Part shown: positions 8,358 through 18,898 of the stretch, piece by piece
Numbering within the stretch: position 1 is the first letter of the stretch
Layout: every line of letters begins with the position of its first letter
Assembly: GCA_965276835.1 (NCBI GenBank)
Contig: OZ255631.1
Location: forward strand, 2,480,001 to 2,544,000
Source: BOG-932 sp965276835
GTDB lineage: Bacteria; Pseudomonadota; Alphaproteobacteria; BOG-932; Roseiterribacteraceae
DNA length: 64,000 nucleotides
Reading direction: 5' to 3'
Translations under genes and position numbers: made by a program
The notes under the pieces: model-generated
The model's input: the letters and a program-made list of their open reading frames with translations, nothing else
Database searches by the model: none
Told to the model about the DNA's origin: nothing

Positions 8358-9005
8358 ATGGCTATGATGAAAGACCAGCCGAAATGGCGCCGGCGCAAGA
8401 CCGACCGGCCCGGTGAGATCATCGAGGCGGCGTTGCAAGTGTTTGCCGAACACGGCTTTGCCGGGGCGAAACTGGATGAGGTTGCCCGGCGGGCGGGCGT
8501 CTCCAAGGGCGCGCTCTACGTCTATTTCGAAACCAAGGAAGAGCTGTTCCGCGCCGTGGTCCGCACGGGGATCGCGCCCAATTTCGAGACGATGAAAGCC
8601 GCAGCCGACACATTCGACGGGCCGTTCACGCGGCTGGCGCCTATGCTGCTGATGCGCGCTGCCGGCTTGGTTCAGGAGAACAAGCTGCCGGCCGTGGTGA
8701 AGATGGTGATCGGTGAATCCCGCAACTTCCCCGACTTGGCGCGCATCTGGCACGACGATGTGGTGTCCCCGCTGATCGCGATAATTACCGGCATCGTCGC
8801 TCGCGCCCAGGCCCGCGGCGAAGTTGGCCCCGGCGACCCGCGCCTGCACGCAATGTCCCTGATGGGGCCGATGGTGATGGGTCTGCTGTTCCGCGAGGTC
8901 TTCGGCCAGGTCTCGACCGACCTGCCCGACCTGCAATCCCTGGCCGTCCAGCACGCGCAAACCGTGCTGCACGGCCTGCTGCTTCCCCGAGGAGAAGACA
9001 AATGA
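8358..9005 (+). CDS. TetR/AcrR family transcriptional regulator
   Basis: A 215-residue regulator. The N-terminal helix-turn-helix is clear: AGAKLDEVARRAGVSKGALY followed by VYFETKEELF, near residues 38-65. The C-terminal half is the variable ligand-binding domain, with the FPDLARIWHDDVVSPL region typical of TetR proteins with a C-terminal domain of the AcrR type. In-frame ATGs at 8358, 8364 and 8367 compete for the start; none has a strong ribosome site, so translation may be leaderless or weak. The gene overlaps the flavin monooxygenase gene by ATGA and lies divergent from PhyH-SDR. It probably represses both sides until a pathway substrate binds. Confidence 0.85.
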   Translation: MAMMKDQPKWRRRKTDRPGEIIEAALQVFAEHGFAGAKLDEVARRAGVSKGALYVYFETKEELFRAVVRTGIAPNFETMKAAADTFDGPFTRLAPMLLMRAAGLVQENKLPAVVKMVIGESRNFPDLARIWHDDVVSPLIAIITGIVARAQARGEVGPGDPRLHAMSLMGPMVMGLLFREVFGQVSTDLPDLQSLAVQHAQTVLHGLLLPRGEDK

Positions 9006-10525
9006 CGCGCACAGACGTTTTGATCGCCGGCGCCGGCCCGACCGGGCTGATACTGGCTCTATGGCTGAACAAGCTCGGCGTGCAGGTCCGCATCGTCGAT
9101 AAGACCGCCGAGCCGGGCACCACTTCGCGCGCTCTGGCGGTGCAGGCGCGGACACTGGAACTCTATTGCCAGCTCGATCTTGCCGATGCGGTCGTGAAGA
9201 ACGGCCATCATGTGCCGGGCGTCAATCTTTGGGCACGCGGCAAACCGGCCGCTCATCTCGAACTGAGCAAGATCGGCGAAGGCCTGACGCCCTACCCGTT
9301 CCTGCATATCTTCCCGCAAGACCGGCATGAGAAGCTGCTGATCGAACGGCTGAAGACTGTCGGCATCGCGGTCGAACGGCCGACGGAACTGCTCGGCTTC
9401 ACAGACCAAGGCGATCGAGTCACCGCCCGCCTGCGCGGGCCGGACGGACTGGAAGAGCAATGCGAGGCCGCCTATATCGCCGGCTGCGACGGGGCTCATT
9501 CCATCGTGCGGCATACCATCGGTGCCGGGTTCGAGGGGGGCACCTATCGACAACTATTCTACGTCGCTGATGTCGAGGGAACCGGCACCGCCTTCAACGG
9601 CGAACTGCATGTCGATTTGGACCAGAGCGATTTCCTGGCAGTATTTCCGATCACCGCCAAGGGGCGCGCGCGGCTGATCGGAACGGTCCGTGACGATCGC
9701 GCGGACCAAGCCGAGACCCTAAAGTTCGAAGACGTCAGTAACCAGGCGATCGAGAATCTGAACCTCAAGGTCGAGACGGTGAACTGGTTCTCGACCTATC
9801 GCGTCCACCATCGCGTCACCGACCGTTTCCGCAAGGGGCGCGCCTTTTTGGCCGGCGATGCGGCGCATGTGCATAGCCCGGTCGGCGGCCAGGGGATGAA
9901 TACCGGCATCGGCGATGTCATCAATCTGGCCTGGAAATTGGCATGGGTGTTGAAGGGCCGGGCGCCGGACAGCCTGCTGGACAGTTACGAGCCGGAGCGG
10001 ATGAGTTTCGCCCGCAAGCTGGTCGCCACTACCGACCGTGCGTTTACGATGGTCACGTCCGACAGTCGTATCGCCGAAATCCTGCGCATCCGGATAATGC
10101 CTTTGATCATTTCCCAAGCCCTGAAGCTCGACATGATGCGCGACTACATGTTCCGCACCGTCTCGCAGATCACGCTGAATTATCGCGACGATCCGCTGAG
10201 CGTTGGAACCGCAGGTCATGTTCATGGCGGCGACCGCCTGCCCTTCGTTGCGGCCGGCGACACGGACAATTACAGGCCGCTGTCGGCCATGACTTGGCAG
10301 ATCCATGTATATGGCCGTGCCGGCAGCGAACTGACGGCCTGGTGCGTGGCGCAAAACTTGCCGCTCCACGTGTTCGACTGGCGTCGGGAGCATGAGGTGG
10401 CCGGGCTGGCAAAAGATGCGCTCTATCTGTTGCGGCCCGACACCTATGTCGCGTTTGCCGACCCGTCGGCCGAACCCGGGCTTGTAGAACGTTACTTCGC
10501 CGATCGCGGAATTCGGCCGGCCTGA
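9002..10525 (+). CDS. FAD-dependent aromatic-type monooxygenase (PheA/TfdB/MhpA-like)
   Basis: A 507-residue single-component flavoprotein hydroxylase of group A. The Rossmann motif GAGPTG is at residues 10-15, the DG-type segment GCDGAHSIVRHTIG near residue 165, and the second FAD motif FLAGDAAHVHSPVGGQGMNT near 283-302. Length and the long thioredoxin-like C-terminal tail fit phenol 2-monooxygenase/MhpA relatives. It would hydroxylate a phenolic or quinoid ring with NAD(P)H and O2. It is coupled to tetR by an ATGA overlap, so it is probably the regulated gene. Its 3' end overlaps the opposing hutC remnant by 34 bases. Substrate unknown. Confidence 0.85.
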   Translation: MTRTDVLIAGAGPTGLILALWLNKLGVQVRIVDKTAEPGTTSRALAVQARTLELYCQLDLADAVVKNGHHVPGVNLWARGKPAAHLELSKIGEGLTPYPFLHIFPQDRHEKLLIERLKTVGIAVERPTELLGFTDQGDRVTARLRGPDGLEEQCEAAYIAGCDGAHSIVRHTIGAGFEGGTYRQLFYVADVEGTGTAFNGELHVDLDQSDFLAVFPITAKGRARLIGTVRDDRADQAETLKFEDVSNQAIENLNLKVETVNWFSTYRVHHRVTDRFRKGRAFLAGDAAHVHSPVGGQGMNTGIGDVINLAWKLAWVLKGRAPDSLLDSYEPERMSFARKLVATTDRAFTMVTSDSRIAEILRIRIMPLIISQALKLDMMRDYMFRTVSQITLNYRDDPLSVGTAGHVHGGDRLPFVAAGDTDNYRPLSAMTWQIHVYGRAGSELTAWCVAQNLPLHVFDWRREHEVAGLAKDALYLLRPDTYVAFADPSAEPGLVERYFADRGIRPA

Positions 10526-11258
10526 GGCGGGTTGCCGCTGGGCGTGAAACGCGCCACCAGATCGTAGGCCGTTCCAGGAAAGATCTGCCGGACATGGGTG
10601 ATATCCTTGCCGGCGCGCCATGTGCGACGGTCAAGCGATAGGCACGCCGCGCCGCCCGGCATCGCCAGCAATTCAGCCGTTTCAGGGTCGGCATTGATCG
10701 CCGCGATCCGGTGTTCCGCCTCGGTCCATTGAACATGTTCCAGCAGCCAGGTGCCGGGCGGCGTTGCCGCGAAGTCGCCGAACGCCGCCTCCGGCACCGT
10801 CGTCAGACTGATCAGCCGGTCTTCGAGCCGAAGGGCCGGCCTGCGGCAAGGTGGAGGCAACGCACCGCCAGAAGATCGCCATCGCCCGCAAGCGTCTCTT
10901 CGGCCGCGACGCCGATCTTCGGTTTCCGGCGGCGGCGCGACAGCAATTTCAAACCATAGGATAACCCTCGTCCGGCGACCGCCGCCTGGATATCCGGAAT
11001 TTGGAGAATCGCCGCGTGCATGCGCGGTTGCGCGACGAAGGAGCCCGCACGGCGGCGGCGCACCACCAGCCCGGCATCGACCAGGCGGGCGACGGCCTTG
11101 CTCACCGTCATGCGGGCGCAGCCAAACTGCGCCATCAACTCATGTTCGAACGGGATTCGGTCTCCGGGACGCCAAACCCCCGACAGGATATTCGCCTCGA
11201 TCGCAGCGCGGATTTGATCGTGCAGCGTGACCGGTTCGACAGCGCCGGGGCCGGTCAT
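10492..11258 (-). pseudogene. hutC: hutC, histidine-utilisation repressor, frameshifted
   Basis: A GntR/HutC-family repressor split by a frame change. The first part (from ATG 11258) carries the winged-helix domain (GDRIPFEHELMAQFGCARMT and VSKAVARLVDAGLVVRRRRA) and the start of the UTRA ligand domain. Near 10828 the frame breaks inside what should read GRPF-x-LEDRLI: only two bases (GG on the coding strand) stand between TTC and CTC. In the shifted frame the UTRA domain continues with LEDRLISLTTVPEAAF and ends at RFTPSGNPP. A single-base deletion therefore explains everything. The start overlaps the hutF stop (ATGA). The matching operator at 12644 is perfect. Either the repressor is recently lost, making hut constitutive, or this is a base-calling error. 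Confidence 0.8.
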
Positions 11259-12622
11259 GCCAGCAACCGTTCCAACGTCCGGCGATAACGAGCCATCACG
11301 ACTGCACGCTGATGGTGGACACCGTCCGACACCATTTTCCGCCCGGCCCGCCACACGCCCGAGACCAACCTGTCGCCACCCGCGAAGATGAAACCGTCCA
11401 GCAGATCGTCACCGGCACGAGCGGCCAAGGCCGGGTGATCGGCATCGAGCGACACAATGTCGGCGGATGCGCCGACCTTCAGGCCACCATCGACGCCTAA
11501 CGCTTGGGCGCCACCGTTCACCGCGCCCTCGAACAGCGCCCTCCCCGTCGATTTTTCGGACGCGCCGGCCATGACGTTGCGCACCTGGCCCTGGAGGCGT
11601 TGCCCATATTCCAGCAGCCGCAATTCCTCGGTCAGGCTGATCCGCACATTCGAATCCGAACCAATGCCGAAGACACCGCCGGCGACCTGAAACGCGCCGG
11701 CGGGAAAAATGCCGTCGCCAAGATTGGCCTCCGTGATCGGGCAGAGACCGGCGACTGCTCCGCTTTCTGCCAGGCGGTTCGTCTCCGCTTCGTTCATATG
11801 GGTGGCATGTACCAGGCACCAGCGCCGGCCGACAGGCATGGCGTCCATAAGCCATTCGACCGGCCGCTTCGCCGACCAGGCCAGGCAGTCCGCGACCTCC
11901 TTCACCTGCTCTGCAATATGGATATGGACTGGACAGTCGCCAGCCGACGGTAATATCGCCGTCAACTCGTCCGGGGTTACCGCACGCAGGCTATGGGGCG
12001 CTATCCCCACGATCGCGCCCGGCAAGCCGGCGACCGCGGTGCGGCTTTCGGCGATCAACCGTGCATAGCGGTCGGGATCGTTGAGAAACCGCGTCTGAGT
12101 CTCACCGGGCGCCGCGCCGAATCCGCCATGGGCGTAGAACACCGGCAGCAAGGTCAGCCCGATGCCGGTTAGGCTGGCGGCGGCGGCAATCCGGTTCGCC
12201 ATCTCCGCAATATCGTCATAGGGACGACCGCCGGCAGCGTGGTGGATGTAGTGGAACTCACCGGCGCGCGTGAAGCCCGCCTCCAGCATTTCGACATAGG
12301 CCTGGGCGGCTATCGCTTCGACATCGTCTGGGGTCATGTCGGCGACGAAGCGGTACATCAACGACCGCCAGGTCCAGAAGCTGTCGTCACCCTGCCCGCG
12401 GCGCTCGGTCAAACCGGCCATCGCGCGCTGAAAAGCATGGCTGTGGAGATTGCAAACGCCGGGCAACGCGATCGCGACACGCTCGTCCCCAGCGTCCGGC
12501 CTGGCGTCGCGGGCGATCTTCGCGATCCGACCGCCAGCGATTTGTAGACGCACGTCATGCGCCCATCCGTCGGGCAGCAGCGCCGTCTTGCAATGCAGTG
12601 TTTGAGCCTTGGTCATTGCCAT
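11255..12622 (-). CDS. hutF: Formimidoylglutamate deiminase
   Basis: A 455-residue amidohydrolase that deiminates N-formimino-L-glutamate to N-formyl-L-glutamate and ammonia in the five-step histidine pathway. Metal ligands are visible as NLHSHAFQRAM near residues 58-68, later HIHIAEQ near 233-239, HATHMNEAE near 268-276, and the aspartate in GIGSDSNVRIS near 317-327. Length matches the family. Start: ATG 12622 has AGG four bases away; ATG 12616 is the alternative. It faces hutU across the HutC operator and is followed by hutC in an overlapping operon. The pathway partners hutH, hutI and hutG are not in the window. HutF presence implies the N-formylglutamate route rather than direct HutG formiminoglutamase. 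Confidence 0.93.
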   Translation of the reverse strand: MAMTKAQTLHCKTALLPDGWAHDVRLQIAGGRIAKIARDARPDAGDERVAIALPGVCNLHSHAFQRAMAGLTERRGQGDDSFWTWRSLMYRFVADMTPDDVEAIAAQAYVEMLEAGFTRAGEFHYIHHAAGGRPYDDIAEMANRIAAAASLTGIGLTLLPVFYAHGGFGAAPGETQTRFLNDPDRYARLIAESRTAVAGLPGAIVGIAPHSLRAVTPDELTAILPSAGDCPVHIHIAEQVKEVADCLAWSAKRPVEWLMDAMPVGRRWCLVHATHMNEAETNRLAESGAVAGLCPITEANLGDGIFPAGAFQVAGGVFGIGSDSNVRISLTEELRLLEYGQRLQGQVRNVMAGASEKSTGRALFEGAVNGGAQALGVDGGLKVGASADIVSLDADHPALAARAGDDLLDGFIFAGGDRLVSGVWRAGRKMVSDGVHHQRAVVMARYRRTLERLLA

Positions 12623-12643
12623 TCTGCCTAGACTCCATCATCC

Positions 12644-12661
12644 ATTATGTCTAGACATAAT
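12644..12661. promoter_or_regulatory. HutC-type operator in the hutF/hutU divergent promoter
   Basis: ATTATGTCTAGACATAAT is an 18-bp perfect palindrome. Its core GTCTAGAC fits the GntR/HutC-family consensus GTMTAKAC. It lies 21 bases from the hutF start and 25 from the hutU start, so one bound dimer could block both promoters. Confidence 0.85.
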
Positions 12662-12686
12662 CGCCTATCCAGCAAGGGAGTCGCCA

Positions 12687-14354
<1,668 letters not shown>

Positions 14355-14455
14355 TCTTTATACCGGTGCGATGTGTCGCGCTTTAGGACCGTGACGGGGC
14401 CGCCAATATCCGGCACAAGCCGGTATCACGCGTTCAAGAATGAAATGATACCGCC

Positions 14456-15313
14456 ATGGACCAGATCGTACTGACGCTCGCCTGCGACAACCAGCCGGGC
14501 ATCGTCGCCGCCGTATCGACCTATCTGTTCGCAAGCGGCTACAATATTCTTGAGGCCAACCAGTTCGACGATACCGAAACGCACCGGTTCTTCATGCGTG
14601 TCGTGCTGAATTCGACAACCGAAGACCCGAGAATTCCAGACCTTAAAAGCGGCTTTGCGCCGATTGCCGGCAAATTCAAAATGCAGTGGAAGATTCGCGC
14701 TCGCACCGAAAAACAGCGTGTGATGATCCTGGTCTCCAAATTCGACCATTGCCTGAGCGACCTGGTCTATCGCTGGCGGATCGGCGAAATCTCGATGGAA
14801 ATTTCCGCGATCGTCGCCAACCACCCGCGATCGGCCTATTCCCATATCGACCTGGGGGCCATCCCGTTTCACCACCTGCCGGTGACGCGCGAAACCAAGC
14901 TGGAGCAGGAAACCGCGATTTGGAATCTGGTCAAGGAAACCCAGACGGACTGCGTCGTCCTTGCGCGTTACATGCAGATCCTGTCGGACGGGCTTGCTGC
15001 AAAGCTGGCGGGCCGGTGCATCAATATTCACCACTCTTTTCTGCCGGGCTTCAAGGGCGCCAAGCCGTACAGCCAAGCCTATCAGCGTGGCGTCAAACTG
15101 ATCGGCGCGACCGCCCATTACGTCACCGCGGACCTGGATGAAGGGCCGATTATCGAGCAGGATGTCGAGCGAATCACCCATTACGCGACGCCGGAGGATT
15201 TGGTCCGGAAAGGACGCGATATCGAACGGCGGGTTCTGGCGCGCGCGTTGACCTGGCATTTGGAAGATCGCGTATTTCCGAACGGCCAGCGAACGGTCGT
15301 TTTCAGTGAGTAA
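14456..15313 (+). CDS. purU: Formyltetrahydrofolate deformylase
   Basis: A 285-residue PurU that hydrolyses 10-formyl-THF to formate and THF. An N-terminal ACT domain (LTLACDNQPGIVAAVSTYLF, residues 6-25) is followed by a formyltransferase-type catalytic domain with NIHHSFLPGFKGAKPYSQAY near residue 190 and ATAHYVTADLDEGPIIEQD near residue 220, holding the catalytic Asn, His and Asp. Length is normal. The 101-base gap after hutU contains no strong ribosome site. folD follows after 27 bases, so the two form a one-carbon operon. Being next to hut may be more than chance, since histidine breakdown releases formate, but the link is inference. Confidence 0.95.
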   Translation: MDQIVLTLACDNQPGIVAAVSTYLFASGYNILEANQFDDTETHRFFMRVVLNSTTEDPRIPDLKSGFAPIAGKFKMQWKIRARTEKQRVMILVSKFDHCLSDLVYRWRIGEISMEISAIVANHPRSAYSHIDLGAIPFHHLPVTRETKLEQETAIWNLVKETQTDCVVLARYMQILSDGLAAKLAGRCINIHHSFLPGFKGAKPYSQAYQRGVKLIGATAHYVTADLDEGPIIEQDVERITHYATPEDLVRKGRDIERRVLARALTWHLEDRVFPNGQRTVVFSE

Positions 15314-15340
15314 CTGCGAAAAATACGGAAGGAAGCATTG

Positions 15341-16219
15341 ATGTCGGCACGGATAATCGATGGCAAGGCTGAGGCGGTTCGCTTGCGGGCGCGCGTTGCC
15401 GAGGATGTGGCGGCGCTGAAGACATCGCACAGCGTGACGCCAGGCCTGGCGGTGGTCCTGGTCGGCGACGACCCGGCCAGTCAGGTCTATGTGCGCAACA
15501 AGGCGACCCAAACGCGCGAAGCGGGGATGGAATCCTTCGAATACCGGCTGCCGGCGAGCCTGTCAGAACGCGCCTTGCTGGATGTGATCGAGGAGCTGAA
15601 CGCCCGCGACGACGTCAACGGTATCCTGGTCCAGTTGCCGCTGCCGCCGCAAATCTCAGCCGACAATGTCATCAACGCGATCCGGCCCGATAAGGATGTG
15701 GACGGGCTGCACCCAACCAATGCCGGGTTGTTGGCGGTCGGCAAGCCTGGTCTGGTGCCGTGCACGCCGCTGGGCTGCGTGATTTTGGCCAAAACGGTAC
15801 ACGAGAGCCTGCGCGGGCTGGATGTCGTCGTCGTCGGCCGATCCAGCCTGGTCGGACGGCCGGCGGCGCAATTGCTGATCAGCGAAAGCTGCACGGTGAC
15901 GGTCGCACACTCACAGACGCGCGACCTGCCGGGCGTTTGCCGGCGCGCCGACCTGGTGCTGGTCGCCGTCGGGCGGCCGCAGATGGTGAAGGGCGATTGG
16001 ATAAAGCCTGGCGCGACGGTGATCGATGTCGGCATCAACCGGGTTGCCAAGGAAGGCGGCGGCACGCGCCTGGTCGGCGACGTCGATTTCGAGGCGGCGG
16101 TTCAGGTCGCCGGGGCCATCACCCCGGTGCCGGGCGGCGTCGGGCCGATGACGATCGCCTGTCTGTTGGCCAACACGGTCACCGCGACGAAACAGAAGCT
16201 GGGCATGTCGCAGGCGTGA
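15341..16219 (+). CDS. folD: Methylenetetrahydrofolate dehydrogenase/cyclohydrolase
   Basis: A 292-residue bifunctional FolD that interconverts 5,10-methylene-THF and 10-formyl-THF. The family signatures are intact: GDDPASQVYVRNKATQTREA with the catalytic tyrosine and lysine (Y and K of YVRNK) near residues 48-54, GILVQLPLPPQI near residue 92, the GRSSLVGRPAA nucleotide site near residue 166 and PVPGGVGPMTIACLL near the end. The ATG at 15341 follows GGAAGGAAG, a strong ribosome site; a TTG one codon earlier is less likely. It is the second gene of the purU-folD pair and ends 9 bases from the convergent quinoprotein gene. Confidence 0.96.
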   Translation: MSARIIDGKAEAVRLRARVAEDVAALKTSHSVTPGLAVVLVGDDPASQVYVRNKATQTREAGMESFEYRLPASLSERALLDVIEELNARDDVNGILVQLPLPPQISADNVINAIRPDKDVDGLHPTNAGLLAVGKPGLVPCTPLGCVILAKTVHESLRGLDVVVVGRSSLVGRPAAQLLISESCTVTVAHSQTRDLPGVCRRADLVLVAVGRPQMVKGDWIKPGATVIDVGINRVAKEGGGTRLVGDVDFEAAVQVAGAITPVPGGVGPMTIACLLANTVTATKQKLGMSQA

Positions 16220-16227
16220 CTACCGCG

Positions 16228-17718
16228 TTACCGCGGGATGGCAAAACCGTAAACCCGCCCATCGCCCGCGATATATAGATGGTTGTTGGCGGCGATCAGG
16301 GTGCTGAAATGTCTGACACCCTGCATCGATATTGCGCTGTTGAATAAAGGTTTTCCGTTTAGGGTGTTGAAAGCGTGGAGCTTATTGTCGCCTTCGGCAC
16401 CCACAACCCAGACGATCGGATTGGCGACGCCGTTCGTTGTCGTGACGATCGGATTTCCGCGTCCGTTGATCGGCGCGCACCACGCGACGGTCATCGGGCT
16501 CGGCGTATTGGCGGTGATCTTGAGCGTCATGATGTTGCCGCCGGAACAGTTGGGAGTCGCACCGTCATCGTTGGTGAATGCGATCAAGGTGTCCGATTTG
16601 GCATTATAAATCGCGGGTTCGGTCAGGATCCGCGTGTTCGATAGCTGAAGCACCTGAAGCGGGTGGCCGATACCGCCAAGGTTGGCACCGTTCAGCAGAT
16701 AGCCGTTCCCGTCCTTACCCAAAGCCAAAACCCGGGCCGCCGTGCCGCCCGTCGCCGTCGGGATTGTGAACGGCAACGCACCCGTTCCGCCGAGATCGGC
16801 GTCATTCTGATCGAGCGCCAGCCAATTCGAAGGTGCAAAATAATCCGTGGTGCTGGTCGGGTGCGCCAGACCGGGCAGCAGACGCACAACGGCCTCGCCA
16901 TCCTGCCAGGTGCTGGGGCTGAAAGTATTGCCTGTCGTGACGATGACGCCTGTTCCATCAACGGTCGCGCCGGCCTGCGCCCAGATGCCGCCACCCGCCG
17001 ACCGCGTCTGCCAACTGCCGGTCAAGGCCGGTCTAGTGCCGGACGGCGCAACCTCGATCACCGTGCCGTGATACCCGCCGCAATCGCCGAACCGGCCGGC
17101 ATAATTGACATAGAGCTTACCCTTGAAGAACTGCAGTGCGCTGCGTTCCCCCTGGATCGTGGAGTCGAAAGACATCTTATGAACGGTCATCGCCGCCTGC
17201 ACGTTGAACGGCCAATTGGGCAATATTGCCCCGGTGGACGCGTTCAGCGCGTAGATCATCTGCCGTGGCTGCTTATTCGTTATCGTCATCGCACCGAGAT
17301 ACAGCGTGCCTGTGGCCTGATCGATGACCGGCGTCCCGGTCACGCCCTCCGGATCGATGTTGCCGCATCCCAGCGCACTCTGCGGCGCCGGACCTGCCAG
17401 TTGGGTCTTCCAGACGACCTTGCCGGTGTCGGCGTTGAGGCCGTACACGATGTTCGCTTCGGTCGCGACGATCAGAATTCCGGTTTTTGCACCCGACGCC
17501 TGCCAATAGAGCGGCTGCGCATAGACGCTGCCCGATATCGCCGTCGCCTGGAATTTGGGGTCGTTCCGCACGTCCGGCGCCGCAGCCAAGGTCAGGCCGG
17601 GAACGGTGTAAAGTCCCGAACGATCCGGGGTGTTGTGGTATGTGAGGACGCTTTGCGCCGAGGCGACGCCCGGCAGGGCGGCGAGCAGGACCAACGCGCT
17701 TCGTGTAAACCGCTTCAT
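16228..17718 (-). CDS. Secreted PQQ-like beta-propeller protein
   Basis: A 496-residue exported protein. The N-terminus is a standard signal peptide (KRFTRSALVLLAALPGVASA, cut before QSVLTYH). The rest shows repeated tryptophan-docking blades of quinoprotein type, for example NIVYGLNADTGKVVWKTQ near residue 90 and KLHAFNTLNGKPLF near the C-terminus. Cysteines are present (GCGN, GDCGG, PNCSGG) but there is no vicinal Cys-Cys pair, so catalytic PQQ use is not certain; an assembly or scaffold role like BamB-type propellers is possible. Start: GGAGG is seven bases before the ATG at 17718, better than the ATG at 17724. It is divergent from the proline-rich gene and part of the PQQ island. Confidence 0.7.
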   Translation of the reverse strand: MKRFTRSALVLLAALPGVASAQSVLTYHNTPDRSGLYTVPGLTLAAAPDVRNDPKFQATAISGSVYAQPLYWQASGAKTGILIVATEANIVYGLNADTGKVVWKTQLAGPAPQSALGCGNIDPEGVTGTPVIDQATGTLYLGAMTITNKQPRQMIYALNASTGAILPNWPFNVQAAMTVHKMSFDSTIQGERSALQFFKGKLYVNYAGRFGDCGGYHGTVIEVAPSGTRPALTGSWQTRSAGGGIWAQAGATVDGTGVIVTTGNTFSPSTWQDGEAVVRLLPGLAHPTSTTDYFAPSNWLALDQNDADLGGTGALPFTIPTATGGTAARVLALGKDGNGYLLNGANLGGIGHPLQVLQLSNTRILTEPAIYNAKSDTLIAFTNDDGATPNCSGGNIMTLKITANTPSPMTVAWCAPINGRGNPIVTTTNGVANPIVWVVGAEGDNKLHAFNTLNGKPLFNSAISMQGVRHFSTLIAANNHLYIAGDGRVYGFAIPR

Positions 17719-17929
17719 AACCATTCCTCCGGCAAGTCCAGCCCCATCATCCGGTGCGCAATCCGGCGGTCATCACAAATACTGGCCGAGGTTCGATGGC
17801 GTCGAATACCGCTGATCAATGCGATCGGCCAATTCATATAAAGTAATCGCAGCATCCCAAGGTTCCCGCCATCACCATTATCGCGGGCGGGCAATTTTCA
17901 TCATTTTTCGTCCGCAAGCGCCGGACCGT

Positions 17930-17954
17930 GGAATAACCTCGCGAACCAAGCGTC
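17930..17954 (+). promoter_or_regulatory. Putative ECF-sigma promoter of the proline-rich protein gene
   Basis: GGAATAA (17930-17936), a 14-base spacer and CGTC (17951-17954). It matches three other copies in this island in both elements. The implied start point is about 50 bases before the ATG at 18014. Confidence 0.6.
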
Positions 17955-18013
17955 ATAGCTGTGTTCGGAAGCGGCGCAGTCGCGCCAACTGAAAACCATA
18001 CCGGAGCACACGC

Positions 18014-18829
18014 ATGTTACGTTCTCGAGTGGCTGTCGTGGCAGCCTTAGCCGCAGTTTCCGCTTTTAGTTCGGTTTTCCCCGTTTCGCATGCTGTCGCG
18101 CAGGCCTGGTTGCCGCCGCCGCCGCCTCCCCCACCGCCCCCACCGCCGCCTCCCCCACCGCCTCGGCCGCCCGCAAATATTGCGGCGAGCAGCAGCGCCG
18201 CCGCGCTCAACGTCGAGCTGACCGTCAGCGGGAAAACCGGGAGCCTGGTGAACCAGGTTTTTGCCTCGGGCGCCACGAATGCCGCCTATAATAAGACAAC
18301 GACGAAAGCGGCTTACACCAAGACGATGCCGCTCGCGGGCGGAATGTCTGTTTCCGCCATCGCCGAGACAGTGAAGAGCAGGGCCTGGGCTCCGGCCACC
18401 GCCGGCGGTGAGCGAACCGCCCACAGTGCCGCCACGATCGGCAGCCTGACCGAAAAATTGTTGAACGGCAAAGATGTGGTTCTGACAGTCACCGGAACAA
18501 ACCTTTCATCCGGCGCAACCTTCGCAAAGAATAGTAAGGGCGTGGTCAGACCCGCCGGTACGATGTCGACCGGCACCGTTACGATCAACGCACCGACATG
18601 GGGCATCAAAAACGTCAGCCACAAAGGAACGGCCAAAGCGAATACGGTGCTGTTCAAGAACCTTAATGGCTCGCTCATCGTCTATGCCAATTATCAGGTC
18701 GAAACCGGCGCCTTTGGCGTGGCGACGAGCATCATGGTCGACGCCGTCGACATTCACATGAACAAGTTCAAATCCGGCAACAAAATCCTGACAGGCGACA
18801 TACAGGTCGGCACCTCTATCGCTAAATAG
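18014..18829 (+). CDS. Secreted protein with a 17-residue polyproline run, unknown function
   Basis: A 271-residue exported protein I do not recognise. A signal peptide (residues 1-31, cut near VAQA) is followed by LP and then 17 consecutive prolines, RPP, and a roughly 215-residue domain rich in Ala, Ser, Thr and Gly with alternating beta-strand patterning (ALNVELTVSGKTGSLVNQVF, later SLIVYANYQVETGAFGVAT and SIMVDAVDIHMNKF). There is no cysteine in the mature domain and no anchoring helix at the C-terminus. GGAG precedes the ATG by eight bases. A polyproline helix could act as a rigid stalk across the periplasm or cell surface. The gene sits between two quinoproteins and has an ECF-type promoter, so it probably serves the same periplasmic oxidation process. 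Confidence 0.65.
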   Translation: MLRSRVAVVAALAAVSAFSSVFPVSHAVAQAWLPPPPPPPPPPPPPPPPPRPPANIAASSSAAALNVELTVSGKTGSLVNQVFASGATNAAYNKTTTKAAYTKTMPLAGGMSVSAIAETVKSRAWAPATAGGERTAHSAATIGSLTEKLLNGKDVVLTVTGTNLSSGATFAKNSKGVVRPAGTMSTGTVTINAPTWGIKNVSHKGTAKANTVLFKNLNGSLIVYANYQVETGAFGVATSIMVDAVDIHMNKFKSGNKILTGDIQVGTSIAK

Positions 18830-18861
18830 AACGCAGCTGATTCCTGTTTTCAGGCAATTAT

Positions 18862-18898
18862 GAAAGTGGGCTGGAGATACCATTTCCAGTCCACTTTC
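18862..18898 (+). terminator. Hairpin after the proline-rich gene, probable terminator
   Basis: GAAAGTGG and CTGGA (18862-18875) pair with TCCAG and CCACTTTC (18885-18898), with one G-T wobble between the blocks: a 14-pair stem and a 9-base loop. It lies 33 bases after the stop. No long T-run follows, so it may be only a weak or factor-assisted terminator. Confidence 0.55.

Noticed and set aside
10820..10840. Programmed frameshifting in hutC
   Set aside because: No slippery heptamer followed by a structure is evident, and HutC proteins are not known to need it; a deletion or base-calling error is simpler.
12609..12686. An N-terminal extension of urocanase
   Set aside because: It would cross the HutC operator; the ATG at 12687 has a strong ribosome site and gives the standard length.
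14360..14426. ATACCGG and CCGGTAT arms before purU as a riboswitch
   Set aside because: Arms are only seven bases and 53 apart, with no sign of a known folate, glycine or SAM fold.
18110..18172. CCN repeat tract as a CRISPR or microsatellite array
   Set aside because: There are no spacers, and the repeat unit is a proline codon with synonymous variation, so it is coding.
17953..18276. A glycine-run protein on the minus strand
   Set aside because: It is the reverse reading of the proline run; no start context, and the plus-strand gene has a signal peptide and promoter.
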